A DNA stretch of 64,000 nucleotides, taken from assembly GCA_050949055.1 (NCBI GenBank), contig JBMNFA010000002.1:246565-310564 (forward strand). The letters run 5' to 3'. The stretch is from JAEZJZ01 sp050949055. Lineage in GTDB: Bacteria; Bacillota; UBA994; UBA5500. The notes below the pieces were generated by a model that saw nothing but the letters and a program-made list of their open reading frames with translations, was not told the DNA's origin and searched no databases. This document shows, piece by piece, positions 51,471-60,517 of this stretch (positions are counted from its first letter, which is position 1; each line of letters begins with the position of its first letter). The position numbers and the translations under genes are program-made.

Positions 51471-53260
51471 TGATTCTGCAAGACTTGTGTCGGCATTATG
51501 ACCTGCTATCAGGTGATCCGCGTTGTGGCATACCTCCTCGTTACTACAGCAGCGCTCCTGTAAGCTATGTCTTCGAATTGTCGGCGGATGGGCGGCTGCT
51601 CGCGGTCTTTCCCTTATATAACATGGAGGGCAAAAGGAGAATCGTTGAACGGCTGATAGTGCCCGAGCAGGTCGTGCGAACCCAGAAGCCGCTTGCCAAC
51701 TTTCTTTGCGACAACAGTGGCTACGTATTGGGTGTCGATGACAAGGGAAATCCAGATCGCTCAATGGAGACATTTCGCGCCTTTCAGCAATTGCATGAAG
51801 AAGTATTGCGAGGTGTACGAGATCCTGGTGCCATCGCCCTGCTAGACTTTCTAAGGTCCCACAATCCTGACGACTGCACTGCTCTACCACTTCAAGACTA
51901 CCTCCCAGACCTGCTAAAAGGGGGGAACATAGTATTTCGCTTGAGCGGAGACGAGGGATATCTACATCAGCGTAAAGCGCTGCGCGAGGTGTGGGAGCGA
52001 TACCGGATGGAAAATCAGTCTGGCACCCAGGCACAATGTTTGGTAACGGGCACCATTGCGCCCATCGCTAGTGTACATCCTTCCGTCAAGGGTGTAGTTG
52101 GCGCACAGTCGACTGGTGCGGCTATAGTTTCGTTCAATGCAGATGCTTATTGCTCATATGGCAAAGAGCAGAGTCTGAATGCTCCAGTATCGGAGGAAGC
52201 TGCATTCAAGTATACCACCGCCCTCAACTACTTACTGAGCAGCAAGCGAAACAGTATGCTACTTGGAGATAGTACCGTTGTCTTCTGGGCAGAAAGACTG
52301 GGAAAAGAAGTGTCTTTGCTTGCTGAGTTAATGGGAGTAGGCCAAGGGATAGAGGGAGAAGGCACGGATGAGGGAACAACGCAATTGCTGCGCGATACGC
52401 TGCAGCGCATGCGAAACGGGCAGCCTATCACCGCGTTGGAGCTGGACCAAGACGTTCGGATACACATTCTCGGCTTAGCTCCGAATGCAGCCCGCTTGTC
52501 AGTTCGCTTCTATCAGACTTCATCATTTGGCACACTGCTACGGCGCTTTATGCAGCACCACGATGATATGCAGATAGTGCAGGACAGTCAATCTGTTTGG
52601 GTTTTCCCACCTTTGTGGAAGCTGATGGCGGAGACAGCAGTTGGTGGCAAAAGGGAGAACGTGCCAAACACGCTGATCAGCAGCACGATGAAGGCAATAC
52701 TGGAGGCAACCCCGTACCCGCACGGTCTCTATCACGCCATCCTAATGCGGATCAGGGCTGAGAGAGAGATCAACGGAACAAGAGCTGGGATTATCAAGGG
52801 TTGCCTGATTAGGTGGCAACGTCGAGATGGTGTTGAAAAGGAGGAATATACAGTGGCACTAAACGAGGAAAGCGTGCAGAAAGGGTACCTGCTTGGCCGC
52901 CTGTTTGCGCTCTTGGAAAAAGCGCAGCTAAACGCCCAAGGATCTGGACTGAACAGGACCATTCGAGCTAGTTACTTTAGTTCCGCGTCTGCGACGCCGG
53001 CAACTGTTTTTCCGCAACTTCTCCGTCTGGGTCAATATCACATCTCTAAGTCCGATTCAAACAACTGGATTGATCATGAGATTGGCAAAGTGTTGGACAA
53101 CCTGGCTGTGGAGAGCGATGGGTCGTCGAACAGATGGGGCTTCCCGTCGACGCTGTCGCTAAAGGAGCAGGGCTTATTCATGCTCGGATACTACCAACAG
53201 AGACAAGATTTCTATCGTCCTCGAAAGAACACTGGAGAAGAGAAAAAGGAGGAAAAGTAA
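51470..53260 (+). CDS. cas8c: Cas8c, large Cascade subunit (type I-C)
   Basis: Cas8c (Csd1) recognises the PAM and starts DNA unwinding. The 596-residue protein follows the family pattern: ILQDLCRHYDLLSGDPRCGIPPRYYSSAPVSYVFELSADGRLLAVFPL, CLVTGTIAPIASVHPSVKGV, GAAIVSFNADAYCSYGKEQSLNAPVSEEAAFKYTTALNYLL, and IHILGLAPNAARLSVRFY. An alternative internal start for a small Cas11c subunit is known in type I-C; I did not pin one down here. The GTG start overlaps the cas5c stop by one base; cas7c follows one base after its end. Confidence 0.95.
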   Translation: MILQDLCRHYDLLSGDPRCGIPPRYYSSAPVSYVFELSADGRLLAVFPLYNMEGKRRIVERLIVPEQVVRTQKPLANFLCDNSGYVLGVDDKGNPDRSMETFRAFQQLHEEVLRGVRDPGAIALLDFLRSHNPDDCTALPLQDYLPDLLKGGNIVFRLSGDEGYLHQRKALREVWERYRMENQSGTQAQCLVTGTIAPIASVHPSVKGVVGAQSTGAAIVSFNADAYCSYGKEQSLNAPVSEEAAFKYTTALNYLLSSKRNSMLLGDSTVVFWAERLGKEVSLLAELMGVGQGIEGEGTDEGTTQLLRDTLQRMRNGQPITALELDQDVRIHILGLAPNAARLSVRFYQTSSFGTLLRRFMQHHDDMQIVQDSQSVWVFPPLWKLMAETAVGGKRENVPNTLISSTMKAILEATPYPHGLYHAILMRIRAEREINGTRAGIIKGCLIRWQRRDGVEKEEYTVALNEESVQKGYLLGRLFALLEKAQLNAQGSGLNRTIRASYFSSASATPATVFPQLLRLGQYHISKSDSNNWIDHEIGKVLDNLAVESDGSSNRWGFPSTLSLKEQGLFMLGYYQQRQDFYRPRKNTGEEKKEEK

Positions 53261-53261
53261 G

Positions 53262-54110
53262 ATGTCAATCCAAAACAGGTATGAGTTTGTGCTCTTCTTT
53301 GACGTTGAGAATGGAAACCCGAATGGGGACCCTGATGCAGGCAACATGCCCCGCATTGATCCAGAAACAGGGCTCGGTCTGGTTTCCGACGTTTGCCTGA
53401 AGCGCAAAGTGCGCAATTACGTAGAACTGACTCGCGATGGGCAAGTAGGGTATCGTATCTATGTCCAGGAAAAGGCCGTGCTAAACGAGCGGCATGCCGA
53501 GGCCTTCAAACACTTCGGTATTAAGCCGAGTAACAAGATGCCAAAGGACAAAGATGTGACCGGCTTTATGTGCGAAAACTTCTATGACATTCGAACCTTC
53601 GGTGCAGTAATGAGCACTAAAGAAGCCAACTGCGGGCAAGTGCGCGGACCCGTCCAGCTTTGTTTTGCGCGCAGCATTGACCCAATTCAGGCCCAGGAAG
53701 TCACTATCACGCGTATGGCCGTAACTAACTCGAAAGACCTGGAGAAGGAACGGACTATGGGACGCAAGAGCATTGTACCTTACGCTCTCTATAGAGTAGA
53801 AGGGTTCATTTCCGCAGCGCTAGCTGAGAAGACTGGCTTCAATGATACTGACTTGGGGTTGCTTTGGGAAGCGCTGATCAACATGTTTGAACACGATCAT
53901 TCAGCAGCGCGCGGCAAGATGGTGTCTCGCCGACTGATAGCATTCAAGCACGCATCCCGGCTTGGCAATGCTCCGTCCCACCTTCTATTTGACAGTGTGA
54001 ATGTTAGTCGCACTGACGAGACTAGACCGCCACGCCAGTATAATGACTACAAAATCACTTTGGACCAGTCCAGCATCCCTCAGCAGGTACAAGTTCTATC
54101 GCTGCTATGA
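53262..54110 (+). CDS. cas7c: Cas7c, Cascade backbone subunit (type I-C)
   Basis: Cas7c (Csd2) forms the filament that holds the crRNA spacer and displaces every sixth base. The 282 residues begin NRYEFVLFFDVENGNPNGDPDAGNMPRIDPETGLGLVSDVCLKRKVRNYV, diagnostic for the family, and contain DIRTFGAVMST and GRKSIVPYALYRVEGFISAALAEKTGF. GGAGGAAAAG stands before the ATG. Its stop overlaps the start of cas4 in an ATGA arrangement. Confidence 0.96.
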   Translation: MSIQNRYEFVLFFDVENGNPNGDPDAGNMPRIDPETGLGLVSDVCLKRKVRNYVELTRDGQVGYRIYVQEKAVLNERHAEAFKHFGIKPSNKMPKDKDVTGFMCENFYDIRTFGAVMSTKEANCGQVRGPVQLCFARSIDPIQAQEVTITRMAVTNSKDLEKERTMGRKSIVPYALYRVEGFISAALAEKTGFNDTDLGLLWEALINMFEHDHSAARGKMVSRRLIAFKHASRLGNAPSHLLFDSVNVSRTDETRPPRQYNDYKITLDQSSIPQQVQVLSLL

Positions 54111-54803
54111 CTTCTAGTTCCAGGTATTTAGAGGGTGGCCTTCTACCGTTGTCCGGGCTGCAGCACTTGGCCTTTTGTCCCAGGCAATGGGGTTTGATTC
54201 ACCTTGAAAGACAGTGGGAAGAAAACATCTTAACCGTGGAAGGGAAAATTATCCACGAGCGCGCTGACGACGCTTCACTTGTGGAGAAACGCGCCGACCG
54301 GCTTGTGGCGCGTGCTTTACCCCTAATCTCCTACCGTCTAGGACTGAGTGGGGAAGGCGGATGTTGTGGAGTTTCAAAGAGTTAAGCCAGGGGACGATTT
54401 GGACAATACGGTGAAATTGCGGGGCCGCCACGGTTGCTGGCGGCCATCGCCCGTTGAGTACAAACGGGGTAAGCCTAAGACTACAGACGTCGACCGCGTG
54501 CAAGTTTGCGCACAGGCTATGTGCCTAGAAGAGATGTTCAGAGTGAGTATTGATGCTGGCGCTATTTATTACTGGGAGGTGCGCAGCCGTGAGCCGGTGT
54601 GGTTTGATAGGCAGTTAAGACTTGAAGTCGAGCGCTTATCTGAAAGCATGCATAGGCTATTCAGGGTTGGTCAGACACCAAAGGTAGACGGGCACGGAGG
54701 CTGCAGGAAGTGCTCGCTCAAAGATATCTGCCTGCCCGGATTAGCCAGCAGGAGTAGTGCCAGTTCCTATTTGAAGCGTGTTATCAAGGAATTGTATGAA
54801 TAG
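54107..54803 (+). pseudogene. cas4: cas4, split by a one-base insertion in a G run
   Basis: Cas4 trims and orients new spacers with Cas1-Cas2, using a RecB-like nuclease with a [4Fe-4S] cluster. The first part (LPLSGLQHLAFCPRQWGLIHLERQW...PLISYRLGLSG) and the second (GKADVVEFQRVKPG...SPVEYKRGKPKTTDVDRVQVCAQAMCLEEMF...GGCRKCSLKDICLPG) join perfectly if one G is removed from GGGG at 54350-54353. As written, the first frame ends at 54385, before the catalytic residues are complete. All cluster cysteines (one in the first part, three at the end) are present. It is either a genuine frameshift, a slippery site, or an assembly error. Confidence 0.88.
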
Positions 54804-54809
54804 GAGGAG

Positions 54810-55850
54810 GTGCTGTTCATTCGGAAACTACTCAACGTGTTATACGTGACTTCACCGGACTCACACTTAGCTCGAGATGGCGAGAATGTGGTTGTATTGG
54901 CGGGAGAAGAAACGAAAGGCAGGTTTCCCATACATAACCTGGAAGGAATAGTGCACTTCGGTTACACTGGAGCAACTCCCGGTTTGATGGCATTGTGCGC
55001 GGAGAGAAATGTCGGGTTATCCTTTTGTACTGAAACTGGGCGCTTTCTGGCCAGGGTCACTGGGCCAGTGCATGGGAATGTGCTTCTTCGTCGCAAACAA
55101 TACCGAATCGCCGATATGGAGCAGCCTTGTGTGGAACTGGCGCGGGCAATGGTTGTAGGTAAGATTTTCAACTCGCGTACTGTTTTGCAGCGTGCCATGC
55201 GAGACTACTCTGATCGTATGATTGGTTCCGCCATTCCTGCTGCGGTCGCACGACTAGCCGGGATCGTGAAAGAGGCAGCCAACGCATCTGCTTTGAGCAT
55301 TTTGCGTGGCATGGAAGGAGAGGCAGCGAAGGTTTATTTTGAAGTTGTTGACCATCTCATCCTTGATCAAAAGGATCACTTTTGTATGAAAGCACGGAGT
55401 CGACGACCACCCCAAGACCGTTTCAACGCGCTACTATCCTTCGTCTACATGCTGCTAGTCAACGAATGCTCCTCTGCGTTGGAAACAGTAGGGCTTGATC
55501 CGGCAGTAGGCTTTCTGCACAGGGACCGCCCTGGCCGGGCCAGTCTAGCTCTAGACATAATGGAGGAGTTACGTCCATATCTCGCTGATCGGCTCGCCCT
55601 CTCCCTGGTGAACAGAAAACAAGTAACGGCCGACGGCTTTGTGATACGGGAGTCCGGGGCTGTCTACATGGATGACGCAACTAGAAAAACGGTGCTGCAG
55701 GCTTGGCAAAACAGAAAACGGGAAACTATAACCCACCCATACCTTAATGAGAAAGTGCCGGTTGGTCTATTACCATACGCACAGGCACTGCTATTGGCCC
55801 GACGTATTCGGGGCGATATCGATGGATACCCGCCCTTTGTTTTCCGATAG
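54810..55850 (+). CDS. cas1: Cas1 spacer integrase (type I-C)
   Basis: Cas1 inserts new spacers at the leader end together with Cas2. The 346-residue protein has the type I-C pattern RKLLNVLYVTSPDSHLARDGENVVVLAGEET and the metal-binding site residues in LRGMEGEAAKVYF, in LGLDPAVGFLHRDRPGRASLALDIMEELRP (His, Asp). The GTG at 54810 forms part of the GGAGGAGGTG ribosome site. The family usually begins MRKLLN, which would need an ATT start at 54819 with ideal spacing; the true start is therefore uncertain by three codons. Confidence 0.95.
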   Translation: MLFIRKLLNVLYVTSPDSHLARDGENVVVLAGEETKGRFPIHNLEGIVHFGYTGATPGLMALCAERNVGLSFCTETGRFLARVTGPVHGNVLLRRKQYRIADMEQPCVELARAMVVGKIFNSRTVLQRAMRDYSDRMIGSAIPAAVARLAGIVKEAANASALSILRGMEGEAAKVYFEVVDHLILDQKDHFCMKARSRRPPQDRFNALLSFVYMLLVNECSSALETVGLDPAVGFLHRDRPGRASLALDIMEELRPYLADRLALSLVNRKQVTADGFVIRESGAVYMDDATRKTVLQAWQNRKRETITHPYLNEKVPVGLLPYAQALLLARRIRGDIDGYPPFVFR

Positions 55851-55860
55851 GGTGTTCGGT

Positions 55861-56151
55861 ATGATGGTACTCATTACTTACGATGTTGACACGACCACGG
55901 CCGTAGGACGAAAACGATTGAGGCAGATTTCGCGGTACTGCGTAAATCATGGACAAAGGGTGCAGTACTCTGTGTTTGAGTGCGTCTTGGACCCCACTCA
56001 GTTCAAGGAACTTCGACACCTCTTGGAGAGCATAATAGACCCCAACAAGGATAGCCTACGTTACTATCAACTTGGGGCCAATTGGCACAGAAGAGTCATA
56101 CATGTAGGCGCCAAGCCTTCGTATGATCCTGAAGGGCCACTGATCATTTAG
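55861..56151 (+). CDS. cas2: Cas2 (type I-C)
   Basis: Cas2 is the structural partner of Cas1 in spacer integration. The 96-residue product has the ferredoxin-like pattern MMVLITYDVDTTTAVGRKRLRQISRYCVNHGQRVQYSVFECVLDPTQFKELRHLLESIIDPNKDSLRYYQLG, typical for type I-C. I use the first ATG of the ATGATG pair, with AGGGTG upstream. Longer in-frame extension would overlap cas1 and is rejected. It ends 169 bases before the first repeat. Confidence 0.95.
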   Translation: MMVLITYDVDTTTAVGRKRLRQISRYCVNHGQRVQYSVFECVLDPTQFKELRHLLESIIDPNKDSLRYYQLGANWHRRVIHVGAKPSYDPEGPLII

Positions 56152-56320
56152 CTGCGCGAACCATGGGCAAACATGACTCTACCTGAAGGTTCGCGATGCC
56201 ATGAATACGGTATCGTTTACAGCCAATGTTCGTCATAGTGTGGATTTTTGACAGGTCCGCGAGAGGTTCGCGAAAACACACTCCCAATTCCCCGTGGCTC
56301 CGGGCCTAACGAGTACTGCT
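56152..56320 (+). promoter_or_regulatory. CRISPR leader
   Basis: The stretch between cas2 and the first repeat holds GGTTCGCG twice (56188-56195 and 56265-56272) and once inverted as CGCGAACC (56155-56162), plus a -35-like TTGACA at 56248. These may be integration or promoter signals. The -10 is unclear. Confidence 0.7.
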
Positions 56321-59300
56321 GTCACGCCCCGTGCGGGCGTGTGGATTGAAACTGCAGACACCATCGATGTCACCACCCTGGATAGCGTCACGCCCCGTGC
56401 GGGCGTGTGGATTGAAACAACACCAACCAGAAGATTGTCCAGGGCAGCTACAAGTCACGCCCCGTGCGGGCGTGTGGATTGAAACAGAGATCTACACCGC
56501 CCTGAAGTCCTATTCGGGCAGTCACGCCCCGTGCGGGCGTGTGGATTGAAACCCATTTGTACAAGGAAATGAATCGAGCTCAGAAGGTCACGCCCCGTGC
56601 GGGCGTGTGGATTGAAACTCTTGCCAAGGAGCATGGCTTTGAGTCTCGCTCCCGTCACGCCCCGTGCGGGCGTGTGGATTGAAACAGGGGTTGTCTACAG
56701 AGGACTACACCACCACTGAGTCACGCCCCGTGCGGGCGTGTGGATTGAAACAGATCCCACCCCTTGCTGCCTACAGGCGGCAGAAGTCACGCCCCGTGCG
56801 GGCGTGTGGATTGAAACGGCGCTACGGTAGGAGGTGATGCTCGACACAGGAGGGTGAGAGTCACGCCCCGTGCGGGCGTGTGGATTGAAACAGTCTCTGC
56901 CGTATCGAACGGACAACCAGCACACCTAGCCGTCACGCCCCGTGCGGGCGTGTGGATTGAAACTTGGTATCGCCTGGCCCGCTCAGTGGTGGACCCGGCC
57001 CAGTCACGCCCCGTGCGGGCGTGTGGATTGAAACCTCGTACGCGAGCCCAAGGTGTATGCTTTGCATGGTTACCGTCACGCCCCGTGCGGGCGTGTGGAT
57101 TGAAACCTCAAGGTCACCTAAGAGTGGCAAATAACCAGTACTGGCCAGTCACGCCCCGTGCGGGCGTGTGGATTGAAACCCCGATGAGTCTGGCTAGGTG
57201 TCGTAGCCTGGTACCTCAAGAGGTCACGCCCCGTGCGGGCGTGTGGATTGAAGCATGGCCGCGGGTCATGTAAGCTCGTCGCGCAGCGGCTGCCTGTCAC
57301 GCCCCGTGCGGGCGTGTGGATTGAAACCGCCAGGGTCAGCGATAGCTTCCATTGGCCGAAGCGCCCGTCACGCCCCGTGCGGGCGTGTGGATTGAAACAT
57401 GACGTTGCGCGTGGGCGAGGACTGACGGGTGGCGTCACGCCCCGTGCGGGCGTGTGGATTGAAACCTTTAACGACATCTGGCGAGGATACTCGCGGCCTG
57501 TTGACGGTCACGCCCCGTGCGGGCGTGTGGATTGAAACAGGATCAAGCCCGATACCAGCATGCAGTCCCGATCGTCACGTCACGCCCCGTGCGGGCGTGT
57601 GGATTGAAACTCCCCGTTGACCAGATGCGAGAGGCCCGCGCTTCGCCTCGTCACGCCCCGTGCGGGCGTGTGGATTGAAACCTCTCCCATGCTCCACCAG
57701 GCCATAGAGGCCCGATGGTCACGTCACGCCCCGTGCGGGCGTGTGGATTGAAACTGCGTCTACCCAGGTGGTCGTGTTGCCGGAGTCGGGTCACGCCCCG
57801 TGCGGGCGTGTGGATTGAAACTCCCCGTTGACCAGATGCGAGAGGCCCGCGCCGCCCGTCACGCCCCGTGCGGGCGTGTGGATTGAAACGCCCATAGCCT
57901 GGCTTGCCACGCCGTATCTGGCATGTCCGAGTCACGCCCCGTGCGGGCGTGTGGATTGAAACAACAGCCTGCATAGATCCGTCGACGCCGACTGGATGTC
58001 CGAGTCACGCCCCCGTGCGGGCGTGTGGATTGAAACCGCAGTGTCCTTGCCCGCAGCGCTGCTTAACCGCCTCCAGGTCACGCCCCCGTGCGGGCGTGTG
58101 GATTGAAACAAGAAAGACTTGCATTGGAATTCACCCGCTCAGCGTCACGCCCCGTGCGGGCGTGTGGATTGAAACTAGCACTTGTGAGCCATTCCCAAAT
58201 CCGGTCCCGGTCACGCCCCGTGCGGGCGTGTGGATTGAAACGACGCACCAATGCCTGAGATCCTGAGCAACAGCACCCGGTGTCACGCCCCGTGCGGGCG
58301 TGTGGATTGAAACGTGCGAGTGATGGCATACGCCAATACGTAGTCAGGGCGGAGAGTCACGCCCCGTGCGGGCGTGTGGATTGAAACGTGTCCAGCGCAT
58401 ACCACCAGCGTAGTCCAGCCGGCGAGTCACGCCCCGTGCGGGCGTGTGGATTGAAACCCTCCCGTTCATACTCTAGGCGCAGCTCGGCCGACGTGTCACG
58501 CCCCGTGCGGGCGTGTGGATTGAAACATGACTCCGAGGGGCCAGGACTACTGCCAGCCAGGATAGGCGTCACGCCCCGTGCGGGCGTGTGGATTGAAACA
58601 AAATATGTCGACGCCCACCCCGACTGTCGATCGCGTATCCGGTCACGCCCCGTGCGGGCGTGTGGATTGAAACCGAGCGGCGGGGCAGCTAACCAGGTGC
58701 CTAAAATGTCACGCCCCGTAGCGGGCGTGTGGATTGAAACAGCTCACGCATGATCCTGTAGGCATGCGATTCCGGTCACCGCCCCCGTGCGGGCGTGTGG
58801 ATTGAAACTGCCATGGCTTGACACCTCCTCTCTACTCACCGGCTCGCGTCACGCCCCGTGCGGGCGTGTGGATTGAAACCCGGAGGCTCCGACCCTTCAC
58901 ATCACTCACTGGCTCGGGTCACGCCCCGTGCGGGCGTGTGGATTGAAACTCTCTTTCCTTATCGCGGGTAGCGCACGGCCCACTACTGGTCACGCCCCGT
59001 GCGGGCGTGTGGATTGAAACAAGTGACGCCGGGGTCTGGGCGATCGCCGGCGTGGCCAGCGTCACGCCCCGTGCGGGCGTGTGGATTGAAACCTGCTCCT
59101 TAAGCGCCCACCGAGGGCCGGGAGCGACATTTGTCACGCCCCGTGCGGGCGTGTGGATTGAAACGATCAGCCTCTGCGGCACTCGCCAACACCGCCTACC
59201 ACGTCACGCCCCGTGCGGGCGTGTGGATTGAAACCCCGCTCGTCTGGGGCCGTAACTGCTGGAGGTGCAACAGGTCACGCCCCGTGCGGGCGTGTGGATT

Positions 59301-60165
59301 GAAACATCAAGATACCCGCCATAGAGCATGTCGATACCCTGTCACGCCCCGTGCGGGCGTGTGGATTGAAACCCAATTGCTTTGGATAATCAAACTATTA
59401 ACCTCGTCACGCCCCGTGCGGGCGTGTGGATTGAAACACGCCCATTTGAAAGCACATGCTGAAGAACGTGGCGTGTCACGCCCCGTGCGGGCGTGTGGAT
59501 TGAAACAAATAGGAGGAGGTGAGACTGTGGAGGGTTTGGAGTCACGCCCCGTGCGGGCGTGTGGATTGAAACTTCGTCAATGTGCGTAGGCTTCCCAGTG
59601 CTTGTGTCACGCCCCGTGCGGGCGTGTGGATTGAAACCTCAATGCCGACACCTCGCGCCAGTGGGAACCGGGTCACGCCCCGTGCGGGCGTGTGGATTGA
59701 AACCCCGATCGCTGGGGCCGTAAGCTGGATGTGAAACAGGTCACGCCCCGTGCGGGCGTGCGGATTGAAACATCAAGATAAACGCTATAGAGCATGTCGA
59801 TAACATGTCACGCCCCGTGCGGGCGTGTGGATTGAAACCATACTTTGGCAGAGTAGCTGGGATACTGGGGTCACGCCCCGTGCGGGCGTGTGGATTGAAA
59901 CAGCTTACGACGTGGGAAAAGCACCAGCAGGTGAGAGTCACGCCCCGTGCGGGCGTGTGGATTGAAACCTCTCTATCCATTAGTCGACTGGGCCGACTGG
60001 GTGTCACGCCCCGTGCGGGCGTGTGGATTGAAACCTCGCTATCGCAGGAGTGCTGGGCCACGGGTCCGTCACGCCCCGTGCGGGCGTGTGGATTGAAACC
60101 GTCGTCAGTACATCCGCACGCTGGACAGCGAGTGTCACGCCCCGTGCGGAAGTGTGGATGAAGAC
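56321..60165 (+). CRISPR. Type I-C CRISPR array, 56 repeats and 55 spacers
   Basis: The 32-base repeat begins GTCACGCCCCGTGCGGGCGT and ends GTGGATTGAAAC; its stem is ACGCCC/GGGCGT. The strand follows from the GAAAC end, the leader and cas2 at the left, and a decayed last repeat (60134-60165, GCGGAAGTGTGG...GAAGAC). Variants occur at 57223 (AAGC end), 58003, 58077 and 58775 (extra C), 58708 (extra A) and 59740 (one substitution). Spacers 1-7 are 34-35 bases; many later ones are 38-43. Some spacers are related to each other (see findings). Confidence 0.98.
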
Positions 60166-60373
60166 TATCCGCGCATCTGATGAATGAGCCTGGGAGATGG
60201 AACATAGAGCTGTCCTATTGAGTCTGGCTTTTCCGATGTTGGGGTGTCCTGGAGCCGGATGTAGAGACAAGCGGCTTGGCTGGCATTAGTCGACAGCATT
60301 TCCGCAGCAATCCCTTATAGCCCCCTCTGACTACGCCATTTGGGGACCAGATTCCTCATCATTCTCAAACACA
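60166..60373. other. Gap after the array, no gene seen
   Basis: The bases after the decayed last repeat show no further repeats and no coding region up to the terminator at 60374. Confidence 0.6.
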
Positions 60374-60415
60374 AAGGAGCCCCGGTACCACCCGAACCCG
60401 AGGCTCCTTCTATTA
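60374..60415 (+). terminator. Terminator downstream of the CRISPR array
   Basis: AAGGAGCC (60374-60381) and GGCTCCTT (60402-60409) form the outer stem, with an inner GGT/ACC-rich region, followed by CTATTATG. It could end the array transcript. Confidence 0.65.
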
Positions 60416-60517
60416 TGTTCTGCGACAGACTACCTGTAACCTATTTCCTCCTACCCAATGGAACAATTGCCCCGGCCATGCGTCAATAGGGCAAAGACCA
60501 TTGTGGAGGTTATCAAC

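Noticed and set aside
54348..54803. The second half of cas4 as an independent gene starting at GTG 54348
   Set aside because: It lacks its own ribosome site and joins exactly with the preceding frame after removal of one G.
56294..60161. Long repetitive reading frames across the CRISPR array on both strands (repeating RAGVWIET- or SIHTPARGV-like words)
   Set aside because: They are translations of the 32-base repeat and have no start sites or family resemblance.
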